Shown here piece after piece: positions 55,097 to 64,000 of a stretch of DNA of 64,000 bases. The DNA is taken from contig JBCNJP010000027.1 of the NCBI GenBank assembly GCA_039602395.1, positions 40,764,986 to 40,828,985 of the forward strand. Reading direction: 5' to 3'. The notes beneath the pieces were generated by a model, which was not told the origin of the DNA, did not search any database, and worked only from the letters and a program-made list of their open reading frames with translations. Each line of letters starts with the position of its first letter. The stretch's first letter is position 1. Source of the DNA: Deinandra increscens subsp. villosa (taxonomy: Eukaryota > Streptophyta > Magnoliopsida > Asterales > Asteraceae). A program made the translations under genes and the position numbers.

Positions 55097-55840
55097 TTAT
55101 GCATCCAACAGCTCCACAACCGTAACAGGTTCTGGAAGGGCAGTCTCTGGCCATGGGGCCTTTCGCCTTGCAGTTGTTGCGGTACGCGTTACCGCAATCC
55201 TAGGCATGGTGAAAGTTACATTTTGAACACAGTGGCAGGTTCCCTGTGTAGCCAGATTTCTTCGTTTCTTGAACATAAACAAAGGCAATAAAAATCCTTG
55301 ACTGGTTCAAGGCCTTTTTCAGGTTGCTTCTCTGGTCGTTTCTCAAAACATTTCTTGCCATGATGACTGCGCTTTCGTTTACAGTCGAATTTCTTTCTAG
55401 GAGAAGGAGAGGAAGAAGAACAAACATCAACAACAAGCTTTGAATCAGAAGTCTTCCTAGCAAAGGATGCACCTTGGCGTGTAGCCTGGTAAGTCAGACT
55501 ATGTGCCAAACGAACGACGCTTTGCAGAGTGGTTCGGTCGGAAGACATCACATCCACTTGAATATTGGGAGTCCTAATGCGCAAATTTTCTTGTACAATG
55601 GTATCACCATTGTAAGATAGGGATGAGCGAGTTCATGAAACGCTTAGTGTAGCTAGCAATGTTAGATCAGTTCCAACAGATTTAGCATGTGAATTCCACC
55701 ATGTGAGAGCAATGTTCATGAACGTGCAAGCGGAAAATTTAGCATTGGAATGATCAGGGCAAATGCTGACGCGAAAAACAGATTTAGTCCTTATAAACCA
55801 TGAATAAGGTCTATGGCACCCTCAGTACCCTTGAAGTTGA
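55097..55840 (-). pseudogene. Gypsy-5 gag capsid and knuckle remnants
   Basis: The frame 55216-55584 contains QSVVRLAHSLTYQATRQGAS then a Lys/Arg-rich stretch (KKFDCKRKRSHHGKKC) and a Cys-rich segment near 55240-55290. A further His/Cys segment is read at 55097-55288. The capsid front part (about 55590-55840) is in broken frames, including a trace of the STPKFEG(T)EGAI-like region near 55810-55850. Confidence 0.7.
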
Positions 55841-56047
55841 TAGACTTACAGTTCATAAAGTCCTTGTAGTACATTTTCGGGCACCTGAAATGTTAGACGT
55901 AACCTTGAAAACAATTCTTGGTAATCATTTTCTCGGGTTTCCAACATTTATCGGGGGAAATCTTACCACTAGGAGAACCCTCGTGGTGTCCTCCAGCGGC
56001 ACGGGTAGCTTCATTAGAGGCTATAGCATCAGCGATGCGCTGGGCGA

Positions 56048-56964
56048 CTAGAACCCCGATTTGCAGCGTTCAAAGGGACAGTTGGAGGTGAGTGAGCTCG
56101 ATTGTTCAACGGTGAACAGCAGAATGGTCTCCTCCACAGCTAGCATACGTCTCTCAAAAGACTTCATCGTTAGCATACATGTAGTGACAGCACTGAAGAC
56201 ATCAGTCATGTTGGCGTGCAACGAATCTATAGTGTAGCCATCAGCAGTAGATTGATCCTCGATCGCAGAGAGTCGTGACTCGAGAGTCTGAATAGTATCA
56301 TATGCCAGCAAGGAACGAGGCTCGGAAATCACACGACGAATGGCGTCATAGTGATCGGTCAAACGAGACTGAATCGAAACAAGATCAGGCAGAAGAACGG
56401 GAATGACATCTAGAATAGTGGAAGTGCGAGCAGTAACAGAGACGAAGGACTCTCCGACCTCGTGAATGGAAGGAACAACTGGTGGATTTGAAATCCATTG
56501 CCCTTTTGGGGTAGGCTCGTCAACAGGGGTTGAAGTCACGGGACGACAATGAATAGCAGACGTCCTTGGTGTGAACTTAAGCCTAGGGCCTACTGGTACG
56601 AACGGTGCGACGGTGTCGGGTCAGAAGAAGAATGGTCAATTACATGGACAGACGAAATAGGATCAGGAATGTTAGGAATGGAAACAATGGGGTCAAGGAC
56701 AGACATAATAGCTAGAAGAGGGAAGAATGTAGCAGGAACAGGCTCGACGGGGTCATCATTGATCTTGTCGTCAGACGTGATATGATCCCACATGCTCCTG
56801 GGAGAAGGTAGACGAGGTGAGCGCTCCTGAACTGGTGCGGTCTCTGGGACAGGAGTCGACGGTGTATACTCCGGTGAACCAGGTACGTAGTCAGATGAAG
56901 ATAGTGCGTAATCGGGCTCTGGCTTAGGGTCCGATGGTATCATGATAATCTTCTTGTTTGCCAT
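56048..56964 (-). pseudogene. Gypsy-5 Pro/Ser-rich gag N-terminal region
   Basis: Two frames: 56590-56964 (starts MANKKIIMIPSDPKPEPDYA; SSDYVPGSPEYTPSTPVPE) and 56048-56539 (helical: SIQSRLTDHYDAIRRVI, TIQTLESRLSAIEDQ). They lie directly after the leader and before the capsid region, so they probably form one N-terminal Gag extension split by a frameshift near 56560. I do not know a function for this extension. Confidence 0.6.
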
Positions 56965-57158
56965 GATGTGACGATTCCAAGTTTATAACAATAATATATA
57001 ATAATATATCAGGCAATTATCTTAGACAGTAAGGCATAACAGTTTGCAAGTTAGCACACATACAAGGCAATGCATGAATGCACACACACGAATGAATGAT
57101 GCAGAGCTTAGGTTATAGACTAGGTGCAGACCGATGCATCCTAATTCACTATAACCAT

Positions 57159-57171
57159 GGCTCTGATACCA
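57159..57171 (-). other. Gypsy-5 primer binding site (tRNA-iMet)
   Basis: TGGTATCAGAGCC on the minus strand, 4 bases from the 5' LTR. Confidence 0.92.
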
Positions 57172-57175
57172 CGTC

Positions 57176-60100
57176 TGTCACACCCCGAGAATGGCTGAAT
57201 GTGGGCATGTGACTGATTTGGCATCATGGTCATGGTTATGAATGATTGACATCTAAGTGAATATTTAGAAAAGTCATTTGTCTTTCAAAAACATAATTCT
57301 TAAACATTTATTTAAATATTTAAAACAGTGGCAGCGGAAAATAGTAGTGGAAGTACATGTTAAGTTTCAAAAGACAATGATATGAGATTTTAAATCATGA
57401 CAACCCTAAGGTGTAATGTGACTAAATCTCCCAAGTGAAATGCATGAACACACGGCAAGCAGACCATGATATGAGACAAGCAGGATCTATGTAGAAAGAC
57501 ATTGAATTGCATCCTTATTTACCTGAGAATTCAAGAAATTTAAAAAGTCAACAGAATTGTTGGTGAGTTCACAGGTTTGATGACACATGAAAATGTTTGA
57601 ACAATGTTTGAATCAGTGTTTGAAACAATGTTTGAAATGTTTGGCCGTCATGATATTATTTTTATTGACTCTGATGTTGTAAAGATCAAGCATGAACCTT
57701 GAATTCAAAACTAACTGTTTACCCACTCCTGGTGTCCAACCCCATGTACACCGAATGACCAGAATAACTAATGTACCCCTTGACTATTTCCGTGGAGTCA
57801 GGACTGGCGCGACCAAGTCGGGGCAGGGTCGTCAACCCAAATAGATCTATTCACAAGCTATCGTTTCGAATGAACTAATTGAATTCAATTAATAGTGGGA
57901 CTTAGGCATATAACATGAATCAACATGAATACACAGATTGGGGTTTATGAAAAGAACATGCAATCAGTACGTCTTACAGAAATCATAATATCAGACAAAA
58001 TGAAATTTGAATTGGCATTCATTGAATTCTCCCCCATAGTTTAGAAAACAGAAATAAGTAAAAGGGGCCGTGAAACTCACATGTTTGAAGATGGAAGACA
58101 GATATGGTTGGTTGAACTTAGCCTAGCAAACGTCTACAAGGAATTGTTATGACGTATTAGGGTTTGGCTATCTTGAGTTAGTGAATACGTCACTCAATGT
58201 TCAAGGTTAAGTCTCGACTGTTGTTACCCGATGGCAATGATGGAAATCCTAGGACATTATTTATTGTCTAATAAATAATACTAATGTTGGTGGAATTTAT
58301 TATTTATTTGAATAAATAAATAATAATTAAATCTTCGCGTTTGAAAAATAAATATTGAATAATATTGGTTATTTTTCATTAAACGTTAGGAAAAATTATA
58401 AATATTTAATTCCTTAAATATTTGTAAGGTTTTGAACCCTTTTGATTAATAAATAAAATCCTTCATTTATTAATGTTTGAACGTGCGTATTATACCGCGC
58501 GTTAATACACGGTATATGCCGCGTTTTACGAAAGAATTTTGACACTTGAAAGTATACCCATTAGTATGAAGAAATGTTTTCAAAATTATATGAAGTTATA
58601 TTTTGGTAAATTAAGTGTCGGTTCGTCCGGTAGTTAGCCGGTTTCACCGGTTTGACCGATTCGACTTGTTTATGACTTCTTAAGTTTCCTTAACAATTGA
58701 GATTTGTTAACATGCTTGTTTTAATGTGGTTTAGGGTCTTAAGTTGCCAAGTGTGCCGGTGGAAGTTTAACTTGTAAAAATTGACATTTTCGAGTTATCG
58801 AAAGTTACAGTTTTGGCCCGGTTCACTTCTAAAACATGTTTTTCCATTTCTGAACTTTAGGAAACATTTTTACATGTCAAAATAAGCATATTTAATGTTC
58901 TGGACCAGATTCAATTCTTGTTCAAAAATAAGTTATATTTTCCGTTGCAAAGTCGTATTACGGTATCCGATTGTTCCGTTTTCAAGTGTTTGACTTCCCG
59001 AATCACTTTGTAAGTTTAGAAAATAATCTTGGCAGCCCTAAATCATATGTTACAAGTCCTAAGTGGTCACAAGTTTGTCACAAGGCTTTATACTCCATTC
59101 TTCGTGAAAATAAATGGTATTTTTATCACAAGAAATTCCATGTTTACATTTCTTTAGAGTTTCATGGTTGAATCTTTGATAAACACTTTTATAGGCTCAA
59201 AATCATCCTTTAGTAACTTTAGTTTTGGTTTTGGAGTCAAAATATAAGTGTTTGAAAAATATGGAAAAAATGTATATTTTTCTAAGTGACAGCAGTTTTA
59301 TGACACGCAGAAAATGTGTGTCATCTCTGTTCAGTGTTCATACTTCATGTTATTCCCAGATGACAGCAGATTTATGACACGCAGAAAGTGTGTCATCTCT
59401 GTCCAGTTTTTACAAAACTTATATTTTTCATGAAATCCGATTTTTGACATTATGTATACCCATTTTACACCAAGTTAAGTGTTCCAAATTATTTTTAACA
59501 TACAAGAATTAGTAGTTGTCCAAACTTGGTCATTAAAGTGGCTCTTTTTAACAAGCATACAAGTTATTTATATATTTTTGTCAAATAACCAAACTTAACA
59601 TGAACTAGTTTCCATCATGAGCACATAACCATACTAACATACATGTTTGCTAGCAAGTCATACAACAACCAAATCAAGACTTATTCTTGAACATGACATG
59701 TGACATTTAAATATGAGAGATTTAAAGAAAAATAAGTAAGTTTCCTCACTTAGAGTTATCCGGATCGGTAATGACGATAATGGGTTGTTGAACAAAGCTT
59801 CCGGTTATGCTCCAAACCCAACCTTGATCTTGACTTTTAGGTGGAATGATGATGAAAGAATGGAAAGATCACCATGGATTTGTCAAGAACAAGAGATTAG
59901 AATGTTTGTTTAAATGAAGGAACTTGAATAAGAATCAAAGAAATGAAGTGTGTTGATGGATTACCTCAAGTAACTAAGAGTGGTGGACTTGAAAGGAGAG
60001 GAGATTGGTGATGATCGATGGTGGCGGTGGTGGCTTTACTCGTGACCGAGAGCAAGAGAGAGTGTGAGAGGGTGTTTGATCTTGAAAGTGACTAAGTGGC

Positions 60101-61675
60101 TAAGTGTTTAAGTGTATGGTGATGGTTGGCGGTTAAGAGAGCCGAGAGAGATGGAGGATTCGGTTGATGTGAGTGAACCGAAAATGGAGAAGGGTTGTGA
60201 AGGTTTGGAAGTGTGAATCAAGTCCCCAATTTATAGGGTGGTGGTGTTGTGCTTTGTTCCTAAAACCGGTCACAAGGAAGGAGGGGACAAGGGAGCAAAG
60301 TGTGGCTCTTTAGACATGTTGGTGGCTTGAAAGACAAGAATGTTGGTGGCTTGTTTGTCTCTCAAAACCGATCACACAAGAGGGGGGGACAAGGGGACAT
60401 TGTGGTGGCTAGGTGACAACTTTGTCATGGGTTCTAGTGGTTAATAGTTTTATCCATTGGTTACTAGTTTGGTTGGGGAAAACATGAGACAAAGGTGTTG
60501 GGGATCAAGCTAGCAAGTTGGTGGCCCAAGATGGCTTGCGACGGCTAGAGGGACAAGAGGAGGACGGCTCGGTTGTTGGGCTAGTAGAGGGACATGAGAT
60601 GATAGGTGTTGGTTTTCGGTTGTGTCTCAACCGAACGGGAGAAACCGGGAACCAAAGAAAAGAAAGTGGGGTGGACCGGGATCGAACTAGGATCGGTTGA
60701 TAGAAAGAAAAAAAAGAATATAAAATGTTGGTTGGTCTCGGGTTCGAAACCGAGGAAAAGAAAAGAGGAAGCCGGGTTCGACCGGCGGCCCAAAAGAAAA
60801 GAGAAAGAGTGTTGGGCTTCGGCCCAAATTGAAAGAGAAAGAGGGGGTAACGGGCTTCGGCCCAAACCGAGGAAGAAAAAGGAAATGGGCCGGCGGGCCG
60901 AGAGAGAATGGGCCGGGAATCAGGCCGAAAGGGAAAGAAAGGAAGGGGATTGGGCCGTAGGCCCATTGTGCTTTCTGGGCCGAACCGGGTCTCGAGTCGG
61001 GTCGGGTTGAGTCCGGGTCGATCCAACGAGTCCAACGACACTTCGTTTGAGTCAAAACGATAAAAGGATAAAAAGTCGGTTTTTGGCTCGAGAACGGATG
61101 ATTTATATATATAAATATAAATCAATAAAAATAAATGAATAAGTGTCGCGTTTAATTTTGAATGAACGGGAATGTCACATGTCTTGATTGTTTGTCGTTT
61201 TGATTATGCACAATGACGTACTAATAGTTTAGAAATAAAAACTTCGCTCGACATGAGCGTTTATTGTTTGGAATTTCGGTGACAATGTTTTGTGTTTTTA
61301 GATGAAAATAATGTTCGGACTTTTTGAAATAGTTTTAGGAATAAAACTAATTATTGTTTGAACTAGATTATCGTTTTGAATGAATGAATTCGTCGTTTGA
61401 AACAACGACTCGTGTTGAACACGTTACGACGTAACGTAATGTTATGAAAAATATAAAATGAATATTTTATATTTTTATTATTGAAGTTCTTTCTTGAATA
61501 ATCACAGAACTTTAAGTTGATTTCCACTACGGGTAAATGTTGTCGGACCTACGTTGTCTATGTTTGCACGTAAAGTCACCTAATTTGGGCAAATTAAGTC
61601 TAATGCACATATATAATCAGATAATTGCACGTTAATATAATATTAAAGTTAACCTGGAATATACGGGTTGTCACA
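57176..61675 (-). repeat. Gypsy-5 5' LTR (right copy)
   Basis: A 4,500-bp copy almost identical to the left LTR. The repeated frames 58971-59171 and 60505-61125 are LTR sequence. Confidence 0.95.
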
Positions 61676-61680
61676 GTATG

Positions 61681-61940
61681 ATAAGGTGGCGTCGGGGAGT
61701 TTGTCGCTGACGGAGATCGTGGCGGTGATTTTGGGGGTGATAGAGTATTTGAGAAGGATTGAAGCGGGTTTGGTGGTGGGGGAGAGGAGTATTGATGGCG
61801 AGTGAGGCGGTTGCGACTGCCATTTCAGGAGGGTGGCGGCGACGGGCGGGCAGATTGAGGTGAGGTGGGGTTTCAGGAGAGGTTGTTGATTCGGACGGAG
61901 GAAACGATGAGAGGGTAACATACGTAATTGGACTAAACAT
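61681..61940 (-). pseudogene. Peroxiredoxin IIE-like fragment, N-terminal part
   Basis: On the minus strand a presumed plastid transit region rich in Ser, Thr, Pro and Ala (MAVATASLAINT, then in another frame LLSPTTKPASILLKYS) leads to TISVSDKLPDATLSY, the conserved start of the mature type II peroxiredoxin domain. Gypsy-5 is inserted right after LSY. A frameshift separates MAVATASLAINT from the following frame, so the fragment was already defective or decayed afterwards. It belongs with 46850-47226. Confidence 0.85.
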
Positions 61941-62179
61941 TGGGGCCTGTGTTGATGCGAGTTTTGTAAATTGTTTTTAAATTGTTTTTTATTAAAAATA
62001 AGCCACGTAGGATGGCCATGTAGGCATTCAACTAACGGGGTTACACAAAACTAACGGAGGGAGTGGTAGAGGAAAATAAGTAGATAGTTGGGAATGGTGA
62101 AGGAGATTTTTTTAGTTGGAGTGTTATTGGCAAATAAGAGATAGTTGAGATTATTTGAAGCCAATAACCCTTATTAATA

Positions 62180-62462
62180 ATATAAGATCTTATAAAATCT
62201 CATAATATGAAGTTTTTATCAGATATACGTGTAAATGTAATTTAATGGTACACAACTTGATAAATAGTATATTACCCATACAGATTATTTGAAACCAATT
62301 TACTTATTGAGTTTAATATTACCCTAATAATGATCCTATTAACTATGTGTTTCAAATGAGTTTATGTAGGTTCAGCTTCACATTCCAAAATGATTCTGAC
62401 ATGACATTCTAATAATGATCGTATTAACCGTAAAATTAAACAAAACACTCGACTTGTAATTT
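62180..62462. other. Intergenic between Pack-MULE and ELO-like gene
   Basis: About 280 AT-rich bases, probably the 3' UTR and flank of the ELO-like gene. No other feature seen. Confidence 0.5.
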
Positions 62463-63350
62463 TCAAATGCCTTTCTTTTTCGTACAACCAACGGGATTCA
62501 ATTCCAATTCCATAATTGCAACACCGGAATCACATCCGAAATCGACACAATCGGACCTCTTCGTTCTCCGACTCTTGACATAAAAATTCAGAAACACAAA
62601 CAAAACGGCGACGTTCAACACCGAATTAAAACCCCAAGCCCCGATTCCGTTACACCCCCCTTTCTTCAAGTGCAGCATAAGAACTCCCATATGGCACACC
62701 AGATTACACCCCAGCAGCAGCATCTGGCAGTTGATCACGAACGGGAAGCACGCGCCCCGGAGACCGATCGCCGTCCAGAACCGGTAACCGTACACGGCAG
62801 AGTAGATCGAGGTTGTAAGAAGTATCGCCAGGATTTGGAACGACTGCGAGAATTCGAGCCAGATGAATGACGTCACGATGACGACGGAGTGGTTGACCAG
62901 ACGGAAGACCGAAAACCTCCGGCGACGGAGGATCGCGATGAACGTGCGGAGCGTGTGGAGGAACCGCGTGAGGTAGAAGATGTACGACCAGAAGAACACG
63001 CGCCCGGAGGAGCGCGTGCCTAACGGGAAGCACAGGAGCCACTGGAAGGCGGTGGTTTTGTTCCGGCGCCAGAACCACCGCGTGTCGCGGATCTCGGCGG
63101 CGGTGGAGAAGAGGATGCCGGTGAAGATGGTGGCGGAGATGACGGCCATTGCGAGGGAGTGGACGGCGGGGATGGGGCCCAGGGGGACCGGACGGCGGCG
63201 CGTGAAAAGGAGGAGGTTGAGGATTATAGAGAGGAGGAGGTAGGCGGAGATGGAGGTGAAGAGGAAGGACCAGGTGGATCCCCACGATTGCGTGTGGCTC
63301 CACCGGAAATTGACGATCGATGGATGCTCCGATAAGTAATAGATTAACAT
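62463..63350 (-). CDS. ELO-family fatty acid elongase-like protein (HOS3-like)
   Basis: An intact 295-aa single-exon frame, GC-rich at its 5' end, unlike its surroundings. It has several hydrophobic segments (about residues 30-50, 64-85, 118-135, 150-190, 205-230, 240-260). Conserved blocks of the plant ELO/GNS1-SUR4 group are IWLEFSQSFQILAIL, YGYRFWTAIG, NCQMLLLGCNLVCHMGVL and KGGCNGIGAWGFNSVLN. The family condenses malonyl-CoA with acyl-CoA in the ER during very-long-chain fatty acid synthesis. The usual HXXHH box is not found; the aligned site reads RLVNH. The C-terminus KKGI fits a KKXX ER-retrieval signal. The start at 63350 is the first ATG of the frame. Likely a functional gene, though its catalysis is uncertain. 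Confidence 0.88.
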   Translation of the reverse strand: MLIYYLSEHPSIVNFRWSHTQSWGSTWSFLFTSISAYLLLSIILNLLLFTRRRPVPLGPIPAVHSLAMAVISATIFTGILFSTAAEIRDTRWFWRRNKTTAFQWLLCFPLGTRSSGRVFFWSYIFYLTRFLHTLRTFIAILRRRRFSVFRLVNHSVVIVTSFIWLEFSQSFQILAILLTTSIYSAVYGYRFWTAIGLRGACFPFVINCQMLLLGCNLVCHMGVLMLHLKKGGCNGIGAWGFNSVLNVAVLFVFLNFYVKSRRTKRSDCVDFGCDSGVAIMELELNPVGCTKKKGI

Positions 63351-63797
63351 CTCTTCCTCAATACGATTTCCGACCTGACGGTGGTCGGTGGAGGTTTAGG
63401 GTAAAAAGGGGTTAACGTTTGCACGTTTGATTGGTGATGAATACCGACTGATAATTTGATAAATGGTCAAAGCAGTCAAATATTATTGTAGATATTTATA
63501 TTTGTTTCCTAAAGATTTTAGAAATATCAAGGGTTGAAATTTGTAAATATAAATTTGATCATTGATGACGTGTTTCCACTTGCCCCAATCATTTCTCGTT
63601 TAAAATCAGATATTTTGTGTAATACTAAAACTTTATACGTAATGATGAATTAGAGAATTTAAAATAATATTTTTATTTTATAATAATTATATGATGTATT
63701 AAAATAGATAACATGATATTTAGAGTTTAAATTAAATATATGGATTTAATTTTAATGAAATGTATATATGATATTCAAAATTTGATTTGAATATCGT
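63351..63797. other. Upstream region of the ELO-like gene
   Basis: AT-rich, no coding sequence. It should contain the ELO-like promoter. I could not fix a TATA box with confidence. Confidence 0.4.
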
Positions 63798-63981
63798 TGT
63801 GTTCCCGAGTTTACTTAAAGAGGGAAAAAAAGAGAAGAGAAAGAAAAGGAAGAGAAAAGAAAAGAAAAGAAGGGGAGTGATTATTTTCCTTCCAAATCCT
63901 TGATTTGAAAGGAAAGAAAAACAATAGAAAATGAACTACCTTTCCCTCACTTTCTCTCTTTTAATGAAACTCGGGAACACA
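63798..63981. mobile_element. 184-bp MITE with TGTGTTCCCGAGTTT ends
   Basis: Perfect 15-bp inverted ends TGTGTTCCCGAGTTT (63798-63812) and AAACTCGGGAACACA (63967-63981). The interior is itself imperfectly palindromic (purine-rich left, pyrimidine-rich right), so the whole can fold as one hairpin. Target duplication is not clear. Confidence 0.75.
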
Positions 63982-64000
63982 ATTTTTTTTTTTGTTTCCT

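Larger units (their letters stand above)
47227..61675 (-). mobile_element. Gypsy-5: young Gypsy element with 4.5-kb LTRs and decayed pol
   Basis: 14,449 bp, target duplication GTATG (47222-47226 and 61676-61680). Both LTRs are 4,500 bp (47227-51726, 57176-61675). By eye they differ at about 11 sites plus two 1-base length changes in homopolymers, so insertion was recent. The internal 5.4 kb on the minus strand has primer site, gag, protease, RT, RNase H, integrase and chromodomain-like remnants, all broken by many frameshifts and stops. It sits inside the peroxiredoxin fragment of a Pack-MULE. Confidence 0.93.
46610..62170 (-). mobile_element. Pack-MULE carrying a peroxiredoxin fragment, split by Gypsy-5
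   Basis: Inverted ends of about 200 bp, beginning GGGTTATTGGCTTCAAATAA at both termini (46610 and, inverted, 62170), are flanked by a perfect 9-bp duplication TTATTAATA (46601-46609 and 62171-62179). The 9-bp duplication and long inverted ends are Mutator-like hallmarks. Without Gypsy-5 the element is about 1,107 bp. Its interior is almost entirely peroxiredoxin-like sequence and no transposase is present. Capture of host gene fragments between inverted ends defines Pack-MULEs. Confidence 0.88.

Noticed and set aside
62670..63303. Alternative frames in the ELO-like gene (199-aa His/Pro/Arg-rich minus frame, plus-strand frames)
   Set aside because: GC-rich shadows of the ELO-like coding frame, which has recognisable family blocks.

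Overview
The window reads as a transposon-dense stretch of nuclear DNA from a eudicot plant, most likely Asteraceae. That family assignment is an inference from the style of the gag genes and the long TGT...ACA LTRs. Supporting plant signs are a nuclear-type tRNA-Asp gene, a DVL/RTFL small-peptide gene, a plant ELO-like gene, a captured chloroplast-type peroxiredoxin fragment, and tRNA-iMet primer sites on nearly every LTR element. Only three features look like working host genes: the 45-aa DVL/RTFL gene (41950-42087, minus), tRNA-Asp(GUC) (42603-42674, minus) and the ELO-like gene (62463-63350, minus).

Left part (1-14569): Gypsy-1, a decayed plus-strand Ty3/Gypsy chromovirus-type element whose 5' LTR is cut by the window edge. 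Its leader carries about 22 copies of a short word, its gag-pol is broken, and its 3' LTR is split by TR-GAG-1 (7262-13185, minus, 342-bp LTRs, target duplication CCGAC). At 14569/14570 the 3' LTR ends abruptly against the 3' end of another chromovirus.

Middle part (14570-41330): a nest four levels deep. The 3' LTR of the second chromovirus (LTR-B, 14763-38918) holds a probable solo LTR (LTR-C, 15422-36111). LTR-C holds Gypsy-3 (16811-34170, minus, target duplication GGTCA). Gypsy-3 holds TR-GAG-2 (23498-29876, plus, target duplication CTCGG), which sits inside its gag. LTR-B also holds a TRIM (36464-37755). A LINE 3' fragment and a 1.7-kb inverted-repeat transposon containing a second, Mutator-like one follow.

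Right part (41331-64000): lower-density sequence with the DVL/RTFL gene, tRNA-Asp, a SINE with target duplications, microsatellites and MITE-like pieces. A 1.1-kb Pack-MULE (46610-62170, 9-bp target duplication TTATTAATA) carries a peroxiredoxin IIE-like fragment and is split by Gypsy-5 (47227-61675, minus), whose two 4,500-bp LTRs are nearly identical. The ELO-like gene lies just beyond.

The most unusual signals are in the two gag-only elements TR-GAG-1 and TR-GAG-2. Both share a Copia-type gag and, 3' of the coding region, three consecutive imperfect RNA hairpins of common design whose stems are kept by G-U-compatible changes. Each also has its own short word (TTCGG-type or GGTACG-type) repeated about 15 times in the 5' leader and again in LTR palindromes. 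Other LTR families in the window also carry pairs of short inverted repeats whose arms vary but stay self-complementary. All alignments and counts here were made by eye.
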